A stretch of DNA of 64,000 bases. It comes from Bacteroidales bacterium M3. Its GTDB lineage: Bacteria; Bacteroidota; Bacteroidia; Bacteroidales; Muribaculaceae. A program made the translations under genes and the position numbers. The stretch covers positions 124,001-188,000 of the forward strand of contig LUJN01000010.1 in the NCBI GenBank assembly GCA_001689445.1, given 5' to 3'. The notes beneath the pieces are model-generated. The model worked only from the letters and a program-made list of their open reading frames with translations, made no database searches and was not told the DNA's origin. Shown in pieces: positions 34,501 through 43,600 of the stretch (positions within the stretch are counted from its first letter, which is position 1; every line of letters begins with the position of its first letter).

Positions 34501-37300
34501 GAAACTGACCCTCTCCGCCGAAAGTTTCCGCGACAAGATTACCCCGGGAGCCGAGGAAAGCTGGACGTTCCGCGTCACCGACCGCACAGGCGCGGGCGTG
34601 GAGGCCGCCATGATGCTCGACATGTACTGCAAGGCCCTCGATGCCATCTCGCCAATGCCCGAGTGGGGACGATTTGCCCGCTATCGTGGCGCGACACGGT
34701 TTGACATCACCGTTCCCGCAGTCTCAACCATCAACATCAACAAGCGCCTCGCCATGCCGCGCATACGCGACTGCGAGCAGATTATAACCCCGCAGTTTGA
34801 GACATGGGGACGCGGATTCCTCTCCGAGGGGCTGCGCGGGCTGGTGCTTTGCGAGTCGGCCATAACCGATGAAATGGCACCTGCCGCAGGGGCAAAACTC
34901 ATGGTGCGCGGTACGTCTGCCACCTATAAAAACAGTGTGAACCTCCATCGCGAGGAAGTTAAAGTCGCGGAAGCCGAGGAGGTGGAAGACCTCTCGGCAG
35001 TCAGTGACAGCGACAACGGAGCAGAGAGTGGAAGCGGACAAGAGGAGACCGCCGATGCCACCCCGTTCTCCTACCGTCCAGCCGAGCAGCCGCTGGCGTT
35101 CTTCCGCCCGATGCTGTCGACCGACCGCGAGGGGCGCATGACATTCTCCTTTACCGCCCCCAACGCCAACACCACGTGGCGTCTCTGCGCGATGGCGTTC
35201 ACCGATGATGTCACCTCCGCGACATTCTCCCGCGACGTGCTCTCCAACAAGCCCGTTATGGTGCAGCCCAACCTGCCCCGATTCCTACGCTCCGGCGATA
35301 AGGCCGTGATAATGGCGTCGGTGATGAACAACACCGACAGCACACAGGTGGTGACAACCGATGTCGAGATATTTGATCCCGCAACGGGGGCCATCATCAC
35401 GTCATCGACACAGACAGGGCGCATCGCCCCACGCCTATCGGAGACAGTGACGACTGAAGTCGAAGCCCCCTTTGACGCCCCGCTGCTCGGCTACCGCGTC
35501 AAGAGCCGCACTGCGACATTTGCCGACGGCGAGCAGAGCGCCATCGCTGTCCTCCCTTCGTCGCAACCTGTAGTGGAGACAACGCCTTTCTACATCGCAC
35601 CCGACTCCGTGAGCTATTCTGTAAAACTGCCTAAGATGCCCTCGGACGCACGCGTGACACTGCAATTCTGCGAGAACCCGGCATGGTATTGCGTCACCGC
35701 GTTGCCCGGGCTGCGTAACGGCTCGATGCGCACATCCTCCGACGCCTCGGCCTCTATCTTCTCGGCAGCTGTCGCCGAGGGAATACTCCGCGACAACCCG
35801 TCGATTGCCCGCGCATTGCGCCAGTGGTCCGAGTCAGACAAGTCCGACTCTACCTTCGTGTCGATGCTCGAGCGCAACCAAGACCTAAAGATTGTGCTGC
35901 TCAACGCAACCCCATGGGTGATGGACGCCCGCAGCGACACTGAGCGCATGGAACGCCTCGCACTCCTCTTTGACAAAAAAGAGATACAGTCAGCCTACTC
36001 CAAGGCCATCGCCCTCCTATCCACCCTGCAACGCCCCAATGGCGGCTGGGCATGGATTGACGAGAGCGGGGAACCGTCACAGTGGGCCACCATTAGCGTG
36101 CTCGGCAGCATGGGTCGCCTCAGGCAGCTCGGCTATCTACCCTCCGACAGCCGCCTGTCGTCGATGATTACCGATGCCGTGCTGTGGCTCGACAAGGAGA
36201 CCGCCGCACAATACCGCAAGTATCCCAAGGCCGACTATACTGCATACGTCGCCGTGCGCGACTATTTCAAAGACATCAAGCAGTCCTCGGCAGCAGCCCG
36301 CGTGACAGCCGCCACCGTGCAGCGCATCATCGCCGATTGGAAACGTTATGACGTCGCCGACAAGGCCATCGCCACGCTCATCCTCAACGACAACGGCTAC
36401 CACACCACCGCCACCCGCCTGCTCGCGTCGCTGCGCGAATACTCGGTCTACACCCCCGCCGCAGGCCGCCACTGGCCATCGCTCGGCATGTCGGGAGTGC
36501 CCAACGTGGCAGCCACGGCACTCATCCTCGACGCATTCAACGCCGTCGAGCCGGGATGCGGCGACATAGACCAGATACGCCAATGGCTCATCTTGCAGAA
36601 AGAGGCACAGAACTGGGGCAACTCCGTGGCGACATCCGACGCTATAGCCTCGATACTCGGCAGTGGCACAAAATGGACTGTCCCCGCCGCCGGAGTGGAA
36701 ATCAAGGTCAACGGCACCTCCGTGCCACAGACCGCCACCGACCGTCAGCTCGGTTACCTGCGCACATCCATCTCCGCGCTTTCACCCTCCGACGCCATGC
36801 TCTCGATAAGCAAGGCCCCCGCCGGCCCGGCATGGGGAGCAGTCTACTGCCAGTATCGCGGCGAGATGAAGGATATCGCGCCTCAGTCGTGCGAGGCGGT
36901 ATCGGTTGAGAAGCGTTTCTACGTGCAACGTGGTGATAAGTGGGAAGAGGCCGAGACATTCACCGTCGGAGACCGCGTGCGTGTCGACCTTGTGATAAAG
37001 AGTACACGCGACATGGACTATGTTGCCATCATCGACAACCGTGGCGCATGTTTCGAGCCGGTAGAGCAGCTACCCCGCCCGATATTCTCGGAAGGGATAT
37101 ACTTCTACCGCGAGAACCGCGACTCAGCCACCGACATCTTTGTCACCCACCTGCCCAAGGGCACCTACCTGCTCACCTACGAGCTGTTTGCCAACAACTC
37201 GGGCCGCTTCTCCTCGGGAGTGGCATCCCTCCAGAGCCAGTATGCCCCCGCCCTGTCGGCCCACTCCGCCGGCCGCATCGTGACCGTCAACGCCAAGTAA
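31532..37300 (+). CDS. Alpha-2-macroglobulin-like protein lacking the thioester
   Basis: A 1922-residue protein with a signal peptide (to ~residue 31; alternative starts at 31538 and 31547), the largest gene here. An N-terminal helical part (~35-370) leads into macroglobulin-type beta domains (VVPGDSLRIAVSGRNLTAYKV near 375; VSDYKLPTYEL near 675). An acidic linker at ~1143-1180 lies where the bait region would be. The A2M domain starts near 1190 (FFRPMLSTDREGRMTFSFTAPNANTTWRL), and the alpha/alpha thioester-type domain spans ~1390-1700 (LLSTLQRPNGGWAWID). The C-x-E-Q thioester motif expected after NPAWY-x-V-x-A-LP is replaced by LPGLRNGSMR at 1391-1400. Such proteins are periplasmic protease traps. 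Without the thioester, covalent trapping is not possible. Confidence 0.9.
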   Translation: MTMTFMRPRDFIRKLPFLLLIIFTTMTTHAQKTPSAPDFAYPKTVAANARKQLDAAKKSHDGNRLVRAAIDLALAKAAVNGDDLPAVIAEITQLASEERSPETRALLNSLLAKIYAQIYEADRWKYDRRQLPLSNFPGDYNEWSGEMFKLHIKELADKSLADAAALQKAPLGDYRDIVACDGRTFIFYPTLYDFIASQAIGHLTELMPTPSCFSPTWLCRAGEFEGLSFTYANPDARNILGIYRELLRFHRDKPAPFIINDINRIDFIARNIADNGTAREYTPDGTPIPAKDTPQQRRRELLQVLYESHKDSEYSLEALIAITSEANVNEPDPTLYKQAQKAIAAHPDYFRNCELQGYLNRCGQKTIDITAPDAVVPGDSLRIAVSGRNLTAYKVGVFRVPYPHNGRYNYSSRSGGIATLVATLDRNCTGTVPYAVNDTLSITFDTPGCYILVPSIDGSAPTIDPKRSYQRIHCSALAIATGSYGQSRQAWVIDPLTGVPVADATLELVGELNSGTKGESYTTDSDGLVSLKKLTFPRHSLWNLYASKGKDTFAPAQRFYPYDNTDTLTRSNAEIYTALAIYHPGDTVEWSAVAYSYKGNLNEQARLFPAGKRFTATLRDANYQDKASVEVVTDRWGRMQGRFPLPSDGLTGYFSIRLEEMDTKDGANGSARFMVSDYKLPTYELTVTDLLRDNPDKGAVTIKGRAVTYSGFPLGGINVAVNLGVSERYPWWRMNNGGTPVYSTETTTGEDGYFEVTFPAALLAESPGRYKIFTAQFTSTSSTGENCQASTRFSPGAPYIIESATANGADIDLSQPFNPGVRVVDLMGKPIKERVRYLILNGEAIVSQGHLSDNGTADCSNVPSGVYTVRFMLDSIALAAPVSVDNVAFYRPTDQTAPRNVPLWCPVTRYDTPDGRVSILYGSTGNYVQYTVWNDSTILSQGWLHKPAGMHRFDVSLPAGVDAAVVTLSAMHAYKSATVDIDIRRDSSIRKLTLSAESFRDKITPGAEESWTFRVTDRTGAGVEAAMMLDMYCKALDAISPMPEWGRFARYRGATRFDITVPAVSTININKRLAMPRIRDCEQIITPQFETWGRGFLSEGLRGLVLCESAITDEMAPAAGAKLMVRGTSATYKNSVNLHREEVKVAEAEEVEDLSAVSDSDNGAESGSGQEETADATPFSYRPAEQPLAFFRPMLSTDREGRMTFSFTAPNANTTWRLCAMAFTDDVTSATFSRDVLSNKPVMVQPNLPRFLRSGDKAVIMASVMNNTDSTQVVTTDVEIFDPATGAIITSSTQTGRIAPRLSETVTTEVEAPFDAPLLGYRVKSRTATFADGEQSAIAVLPSSQPVVETTPFYIAPDSVSYSVKLPKMPSDARVTLQFCENPAWYCVTALPGLRNGSMRTSSDASASIFSAAVAEGILRDNPSIARALRQWSESDKSDSTFVSMLERNQDLKIVLLNATPWVMDARSDTERMERLALLFDKKEIQSAYSKAIALLSTLQRPNGGWAWIDESGEPSQWATISVLGSMGRLRQLGYLPSDSRLSSMITDAVLWLDKETAAQYRKYPKADYTAYVAVRDYFKDIKQSSAAARVTAATVQRIIADWKRYDVADKAIATLILNDNGYHTTATRLLASLREYSVYTPAAGRHWPSLGMSGVPNVAATALILDAFNAVEPGCGDIDQIRQWLILQKEAQNWGNSVATSDAIASILGSGTKWTVPAAGVEIKVNGTSVPQTATDRQLGYLRTSISALSPSDAMLSISKAPAGPAWGAVYCQYRGEMKDIAPQSCEAVSVEKRFYVQRGDKWEEAETFTVGDRVRVDLVIKSTRDMDYVAIIDNRGACFEPVEQLPRPIFSEGIYFYRENRDSATDIFVTHLPKGTYLLTYELFANNSGRFSSGVASLQSQYAPALSAHSAGRIVTVNAK

Positions 37301-37321
37301 GGCATTCCCCTTTCCTCCCCC

Positions 37322-37356
37322 AAAAATAGCGAGACACACCGTCCCGCTATTTTTTT
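37322..37356 (+). terminator. Terminator of the macroglobulin gene
   Basis: A 10-bp stem (AAAAATAGCG at 37322-37331 with CGCTATTTTT) is extended by an inner GAC/GTC pair and followed by more T. It lies 22 bases after the stop codon. Confidence 0.75.
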
Positions 37357-37483
37357 GTTCCCAACGAGACATCGAACCGCCAAAAGCAAGGAGCTTCGCC
37401 CCTCCCACTCGCCGTAACCCTACATTTATACTACAGCACAGCTGTTAAACAATGCAAAAAGTGACGTTTTTATCACCATGGGT

Positions 37484-37514
37484 ATTGCGGATTCAAAAAT
37501 AAGCACTACCTTTG
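37484..37514 (+). promoter_or_regulatory. Promoter of the candidate small RNA
   Basis: ATTG at 37484-37487, 19 bases, TACCTTTG at 37507-37514. No plus-strand gene follows for 9 kb. Confidence 0.6.
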
Positions 37515-37520
37515 CATCAG

Positions 37521-37583
37521 TTTTTCATGGTATTAGATTTAAGGTAAAAGGATTATTTGTCGTGAGACAAGTAATTTTTTTTT
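37521..37583 (+). ncRNA. Candidate small RNA (~63 nt) ending in a strong terminator
   Basis: It starts about seven bases after the promoter box at 37507-37514. It ends with a 10-bp hairpin (37552-37561 with 37566-37575, loop GTGA, one G-U pair) followed by nine T. The only in-frame ORF over it is a spurious 62-codon frame crossing the terminator. From memory, similar GGTATTAGATTTAAGG plus terminator stretches occur in other Bacteroidales genomes, but this was not verified. It could be a trans-acting RNA or a truncated leader. The remaining intergenic DNA at 37584-37751 holds a single REP copy and the terminator of the next gene. Confidence 0.5.
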
Positions 37584-37651
37584 GCCCCTGCTTTTCCTAT
37601 CCATTCTTATCTTATATAAAGGCGCGGGCTGTTCACTGCACATTGGCGCGC

Positions 37652-37675
37652 GGGCGCTATGTATAGCGCCCCTAC
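37652..37675 (-). repeat. Single REP-like hairpin (GTAGGGGCG head)
   Basis: Read on the minus strand: GTAG then GGGCGCTA-TACA-TAGCGCCC, a perfect 8-bp stem with a four-base loop. This is one arm of the type of element seen in doublets elsewhere. It sits in the gap between the small RNA and the secreted-protein gene. Confidence 0.6.
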
Positions 37676-37695
37676 CAAGGATGCCGTATAATATA

Positions 37696-37729
37696 AAAGG
37701 GTCCGGGGCGTGTGCCCTGAACCCTTTTT
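37696..37729 (-). terminator. Terminator of the metalloprotease-SusCD operon
   Basis: An imperfect stem (AAAGGGT...GGGC with GCCC...ACCCTTT) with T or A tracts on both sides. It lies 22 bases beyond the stop at 37752. Confidence 0.75.
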
Positions 37730-37751
37730 CTGTGAGTGTTCCAACCCCCGG

Positions 37752-38702
37752 TTAGAGGATGGCCTTGACGGTGGCACTCTCACCGTTGGCGGTAGCCTTG
37801 ACCACATATACACCCGAGGCGAGCATCCCGCAGTCAAGGAATGTGCCTTGAGCGGAAGCGACTTTCACGCCCGCAATGGAATACACCTCAATGTCGGCCT
37901 CCATAGCTGTCTCCACGCGCTTGCCGTCAATCACAAGCCCGAGGATGTCGGCTGCGACATCCGCTATGCCAGCAGAGGCTGCGTTGGTATAGGTGTACAC
38001 ACGCATACCGTGGATATATAGAGGCTTCTGGTTGTTGTTGGCGATATAAAGGGTCTTCTGCTCCCCCGGAATCTCGCTCTTGAGGGGAATTTTGATCTCA
38101 GTCCCGTCTGATAAAGATTTAGAACGGACATGATTCTGAATATCCACCCATTCAAACTGGGAAGTTTCAGAAAGGGGATCATAGAGCGAAGACAGGTTTG
38201 GATGGGTCTTGTAGCTATAGCCTTGGCAATCCGAGGCACGCTGATGCCCGTCAGCCCACTGGATGCTGGCGTACATAAGGGGACTGCCCACCGACAGGAA
38301 CATATCGACCTGTGCACAGTCGGGAAGATGCATCAGTATACCGCCGCCATTGAAGCTACCCAAGCCGATGCTAAATTCGTCCAAATTTGACTCGGGAAGA
38401 ATGATAGCACCGGTTTTGGCTCCTGCTCCACCCTGTACACCGGCCTCATTAAAACCGACAGCCTTAGGATCGCCCACTGTAGCAGGATATTCAAAGTCGT
38501 CATTCTCCCATCCGGCATCCTCAAGTTGGATTTTGAAACCTTTCTTCAGTGTTCCGCAGTACTTCTTGATTTTTGCCGAGGAGTCAAACCACAGCCAACC
38601 ATCCTTGTCAACGTCGCCGGCATCAAAATAGTTATAGGTCGTCTGCGCTCCGGCAGAGAAAGCGACGGCAAACGCCGCAGCAAAGAGTAGATTTTTTTTC
38701 AT
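37752..38702 (-). CDS. Secreted protein with type IX-like C-terminal domain, last gene of the SusCD operon
   Basis: 316 residues with a clear signal peptide (MKKNLLFAAAFAVAFSAGAQ). The middle is beta-rich with aromatic stretches (YNYFDAGDVDKDGWLWFDSSAK, NGGGILMHLPDCAQVDMFLSVG) and may form a lectin-like sandwich. The last ~55 residues (IEVYSIAGVKVASAQGTFLDCGMLASGVYVVKATANG) resemble the type IX sorting/secretion domain. It follows susD by 102 bases that contain two hairpins, and it may act as an extra surface binding protein. I do not recognise the central domain. Confidence 0.65.
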   Translation of the reverse strand: MKKNLLFAAAFAVAFSAGAQTTYNYFDAGDVDKDGWLWFDSSAKIKKYCGTLKKGFKIQLEDAGWENDDFEYPATVGDPKAVGFNEAGVQGGAGAKTGAIILPESNLDEFSIGLGSFNGGGILMHLPDCAQVDMFLSVGSPLMYASIQWADGHQRASDCQGYSYKTHPNLSSLYDPLSETSQFEWVDIQNHVRSKSLSDGTEIKIPLKSEIPGEQKTLYIANNNQKPLYIHGMRVYTYTNAASAGIADVAADILGLVIDGKRVETAMEADIEVYSIAGVKVASAQGTFLDCGMLASGVYVVKATANGESATVKAIL

Positions 38703-38731
38703 ATCACATAGTTTTTAGTGTTATTATTTAC

Positions 38732-38788
38732 TATCGTATGGAAGCTAAACCTTCCATACGATAGAGACCCGGCCGGGTCTCTATCGTA
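38732..38788 (-). promoter_or_regulatory. Two overlapping, mutually exclusive hairpins after susD
   Basis: Hairpin A is a perfect 32-base palindrome without a loop (38757-38788). Hairpin B has a 13-bp stem (38732-38744 with 38751-38763). Both need the seven bases TACGATA at 38757-38763, so only one can form at a time. On the minus strand they lie between the susD stop (38805) and the next ATG (38702). Possible roles are RNA stabilisation, partial termination or translational control of the last gene. Confidence 0.6.
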
Positions 38789-38804
38789 ACTTATCTTTAT
38801 TAGA

Positions 38805-40577
38805 TTACACCTCCGTCCAATCGGGATTCTGCGGGATGCCGTGATAGCGAACATCATCCCATGCAATAGGCCAGAAATACTGTCTCGGGGCAAAGTAGCG
38901 CACATTGGTGTTGCGCCCGTTGACCACACGCGACAGGTTGATGCGCTTGTCGCCATCCTCGTCATATACAATCTTCACGCCATAGAGCGGGTTGGTGTCG
39001 CCGCACATGCGGTCCTCGGCCTCGCCAAGGCGCAGAAGGTCCCAATAGGTGGTCTTCTCAAAGGCAAGCTCCACACGACGCTCGTTGAGGATGTCATCAA
39101 GCGTCACCGACGTGAGGGCAGGCATATGCACACGCTCACGGATACGGTTTACCTTTTTGAGCGCGGGACCCGGTCGTCCAAGGCGGTAATCAATCTCAGC
39201 ATAGTCGAGCAGCATCTCGGCATAACGCCACAGGATACAGTTCTGCGAGCTTGCATAAGTGTCGTCGGCATCAATCGTCTGATTCTCCCGCAGAAACTTT
39301 GCCATATAATAGCCCGTACGGCTTATGGAGGCGGTAGTGGAGGAGCCATATCGTGTGAGGTCGGCTCCCGCCACCTCCTTGCCGTCGATGACGTTGTAAT
39401 GCAGTTCCATCTCGTGTCCGCGCCACATCGCCCCGTCATAGAGCACATTGGCATAGAAACGATAGTCACGGCCCACATACGGGTCTTCCTCGTCATATCC
39501 GGAACCCTGCTCGTCAATGCGCTTTCCGTTGGCCATACGGTACTCGTCGACATGGTTCTGTGTCGGATTGTAGGCACAGTTCACTCCGGTAAACACGGGC
39601 GACGAGGCATCACGGTCTAGCTTATGGCCGAAAGCATACATGAAGTCGCCATCGTCGCTGTGCTGCACCTCCCATATCGACTCCTGCGAGTTCTTGGTCA
39701 GGAATATGTTGCGGTAGGCGGCAACCACTTCGTCACGCGATGTACCGACAATGGGAACGAGGTCATACACATGCAGTGCCTCCACGCGGTCATAGCACTT
39801 GGCCGCGGCATCAAGCATCTCGGCCGAGCGGTCGTCGGGAAATCCGAGATAAGACTTGTCGACATTCTGGAAATGTGCCCCCGCTGCCCAGAAGTAGGCC
39901 TTCCCCTTCAGCATCAGCGCAGCGCCACGGGTGGCGCGCCCCACATGTGAGGCCTCGTTGGTCGGCTCAAGTAATGCGGCAGCCTTCTCGGCCTCGCCGG
40001 TGATGAAAGTCACCATCTCCTCAAAACTCGCACGGGGGAACTTCTCTTTTTCCTTAAGCGGGTTGAACGAATGGTCTATAATCATCACGCCTCCATATCG
40101 ACGCCACAGCGTGTAATAGTACCATGCACGGAAAAAGTGAGCCTCACCCATAAGGCGCTTCCTGACATTTGCCGGCATCTCATTCTCATGCTCCATAAGC
40201 AGGTTTATGGCACGTATCTCAGTGTAGTATTCCTCCCACTTGAGGCGGCTGCGGCTTGTAATCTGAGTCTGGCTCCCCTTGAGTATATCGCCATATCCCG
40301 ACTGATACCAGTCGCTGCGACCGACCGTCAACTGGTCGCCATACCAAGGGTCATATTCCACCCCGTTGTTCTTTATCGCTGTCGACACAAGCACATAAAA
40401 TCCCTCGTCCATATGACGGTACCAACCCGAGGTGTACTCATTGAGCAACTGCTCGTCGCCCCATATCGCCACATCGGGGAGCTTGTCGATTGGCTCGTCA
40501 CGGAAAATATCATCGCACGACTGAAGCGTCAGTGACATTCCGGCGACAACAGCTATATATTTCAGTATTTTCATCAT
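38805..40577 (-). CDS. SusD/RagB family surface lipoprotein
   Basis: A 590-residue surface binding protein that forms a lid on the SusC transporter. A lipobox MSLTLQS-C puts the lipid anchor on Cys21. The SusD-like N-terminal domain spans ~30-230 and the RagB/SusD C-terminal TPR-containing domain ~300-590. Hallmarks are WGDEQLLNEYTSGWYRH, LLMEHENEMPANVRKRLMGEAHFFRAWYYYTLWRRYGG, RATRGAALMLKGKAYFWAA, and the C-terminal ILWRYAEMLLDYAEI and NERRVELAFEKTTYWDLLR. It is encoded directly after the SusC partner. The neighbouring metalloprotease and the absence of CAZymes suggest a peptide rather than glycan substrate. Confidence 0.95.
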   Translation of the reverse strand: MMKILKYIAVVAGMSLTLQSCDDIFRDEPIDKLPDVAIWGDEQLLNEYTSGWYRHMDEGFYVLVSTAIKNNGVEYDPWYGDQLTVGRSDWYQSGYGDILKGSQTQITSRSRLKWEEYYTEIRAINLLMEHENEMPANVRKRLMGEAHFFRAWYYYTLWRRYGGVMIIDHSFNPLKEKEKFPRASFEEMVTFITGEAEKAAALLEPTNEASHVGRATRGAALMLKGKAYFWAAGAHFQNVDKSYLGFPDDRSAEMLDAAAKCYDRVEALHVYDLVPIVGTSRDEVVAAYRNIFLTKNSQESIWEVQHSDDGDFMYAFGHKLDRDASSPVFTGVNCAYNPTQNHVDEYRMANGKRIDEQGSGYDEEDPYVGRDYRFYANVLYDGAMWRGHEMELHYNVIDGKEVAGADLTRYGSSTTASISRTGYYMAKFLRENQTIDADDTYASSQNCILWRYAEMLLDYAEIDYRLGRPGPALKKVNRIRERVHMPALTSVTLDDILNERRVELAFEKTTYWDLLRLGEAEDRMCGDTNPLYGVKIVYDEDGDKRINLSRVVNGRNTNVRYFAPRQYFWPIAWDDVRYHGIPQNPDWTEV

Positions 40578-40616
40578 CGTATAATTTTTATAAGGTCATT
40601 AGGGACTTTAACGTCG

Positions 40617-43600
40617 TTAGAATCCAAAGTTGAGTGAGATACCATATGAGCGCGAAAGCGGATAGCCACGCAACGACTCGGGGTCTATGCCGTCAAGCGA
40701 TGACACCGTAAACAGGTTGCCGGCCTGGAACGCAACATTCAATGTCGAGATGTGCGCCTTGCGGAGCAGGCGTGCGGGGAAATTATACCCTACCGTCAGG
40801 GAGCGCATACGCAGGTAGTTGCACCGACGTATCCAGAACGTACTGTTGTGGCGGTTGTTGTCGCCGGTCGAGGCAAACTTTATGCGGGGATATTCCGCGC
40901 CCGGATTATCAGGCGTCCAAGTGTTGTCCCAATGGTAATCCTGAAAACGCTGCAACGACTGGTTCTCGAGGGTGTACAGCTCGTTGATCATCTGGTTGTA
41001 GCCACCCGCCCCTTGGAACTGCGCGTCAAAGTATATCCCCTTCCATGATGCCCCGAGGCCGAAGCCGTAGGAGACCTTGGGATTGGACGAGTTGTTTACA
41101 TAGATTATATCCTCAGTGCCGAGAGTGCCGTTGCCGTCCTGGTCGATATACTTGATGTCACCGGGTGCCAGGGTCGCGTTCTTGCGCCCATCCTGATCGA
41201 CAGGCCATGCGGCAATCTCCTCATAACTCTGGAAAAGCCCTGCCGCCTCATACACGGCATACACGCTTGAACTGCGCCCTTTCATGCGCTGCGACGGCAC
41301 AAGCGATGACTCGTCGCCCCAATCGAGCACCTTATCATATGCCGTGCCGATATTGAACGACACATCATACTTGAAGTCGCCTATGGTATTGAGATGACGC
41401 AACGTCAGGTCTACGCCACGGAACCGCACCTTACCCATGTTGACATGTGGCACGACTCCACCCGTACCCACCGATGGCGGGAACAGGTAAGCCTCGGCAT
41501 CGTTGACCATATTGGTACGCGTACGCTGATACCACTCAACCGACGCCGACAGGCGGTTGTCCCAAAATCCGACATCGGCACCCACGTTGAAATCCTTTGA
41601 CTTGCCCCACGTGAGATCGGGATTGGGGAACGAGCTGATAGATGGCAGAAGTCCGGGGGTCCACAGTCCACCGAAATTGTACCCCTCGCCAAATGTGAAG
41701 TTGTAGTACTGCATATAGCTATACTCGCTCGCCACGCCGTCATCGCCAAGGATACCGGCCGAGGCCCTGATTTTGGCAAACGACATTATCGATGGGGGCA
41801 CACTCTTGAAGAACGGCTCATTCGATATGACCCACGACGCCGACACTGTCGGGAAGAATCCCCAACGGTGCTCCGGGGCAAAACGGGTCGAGCCGTCGAC
41901 ACGGAAACTAAACTCTGCGAAATAACGATTGTCAAATCCATACGAGGCTCGTCCGACAATCGAGGCGCGCTCGCTGTATAACTCGCTGCCCGACAGGTTG
42001 CCCGTTGACGTGTTGCCTATGACCTCGGGATACGGTCCGGGAAGATTGTCATTGATACCGCGCAGATATTTCCTGTGATAATCCTGATAGTTGAGCACAA
42101 TCAATCCCGTCACATCATGCTTCTTGGCAAATGTGTGGTTATAGTTGACACCACCCTCGACGAGAATGTTTGTCACTTTCTGATGACGGTCAAGCATTGA
42201 TATCTTGGCCTTGGGATAGACCGTATTGGGATCGACGGATGTCGTCCCTGTAGCCTCGTCATACAGGTACAGGGCCACTGGATTGGTATATTTGGTGGTG
42301 TTATGGTGGTTCAGGTCGACAGTCCCTTTCAGATATACCTCAAGCCCCTCTACATGTGGAATCTTGTATCGCAGGACGGCGTTCAAAGTGTGCATGTCGG
42401 AACTTTCCTTAGTGTAGCCCCCGATACCCTCCACATCCACGAGAGGATTTTCACCTGAAATGCTCGCGAGATTGCCGTCGGTAAACCTCAGCACCTGCAG
42501 GGGCGAGTACTCGTATGCGTCATCTATCACGGTATTGCTGGAGTTCTTGTAGTCGGATATCGACCCGGTGACGTCAAACGACAGTGTGAGACCCTTGAAT
42601 ATATCGGCGTCAATCTTGGCTGAATAATTATAGCGGTTGCGTCCGACACTCGAGTACAGGCCCTTGGTGTTGGTGTAGCCGCCCGAGATGAAATAACGTA
42701 TTGACCCTATGCCACCCGACACCGACAGCGAGTGACGCTGCGAATGTCCCCACTTGTCAAGATAGTCGAGCATATTCTCGTCGCCATACAGATTGGGGTT
42801 GCGTTCTATCTCGTCAAGGTCATAGGGTGTGTAGATATCACTGCCCGAATTTTCGACAGCCCGGTTGTACAGTTCGGCAAACTGGCGTGCGCCAAGAAAC
42901 TTGGGCAGGTAGGTCGCCTGCTCGAAGTTGAACTGACCGCGATAATTAACCCTTGCCCTGCCGTCATTCCTGCCGCGCTTGGTCTGTACGAGGATTACAC
43001 CGTTTGCGGCACGGGAGCCGTATACAGCCGAGGCTGCCGCGTCCTTGAGCACCGAGATGCTCTCTATATCGTCGGGATTGAGGTCACTGAGGCGCATCTC
43101 CCCGTCACCGGTATCGGTACCGAGTCGCGGCACACCGTCAATGACGAGCAACGGTTCCCCGTTGTTGCCGCGCACGCTTATACTCGCCTCTTTTGCCGAC
43201 GACGGGTCTCCGGTAGTGACCCGGACGCCGAGGCCCGCCACCTGACCGCCGAGAGCCTGATCGACATTCATTGACGGTATGCGCTGCAACGCCTCTCCGC
43301 TGACAGTCTCAATCGAGGCTGTAAGCCCGGTCTTCTTTGCCGTGCCATAGCCTATGACGACAACCTCATCAAACTGTCCGGCATTGACCTTCAGATGAGC
43401 CGTCACCTCCGACATCTTTGGGGTAACCTCCACGGTCGAGGTCGAATAGCCCACATATGAGACATTGACCTTTACGGCCTTCCCCACAGGCACCATAAGA
43501 GTAAACCGTCCGTCCGCATCAGTGACAGTGCCGCTCGGACGGTCGCTCACACGCACTGTGGCGCCTATCAGAGGCTCGCCCTCCTCATCCAGGACAGTGC

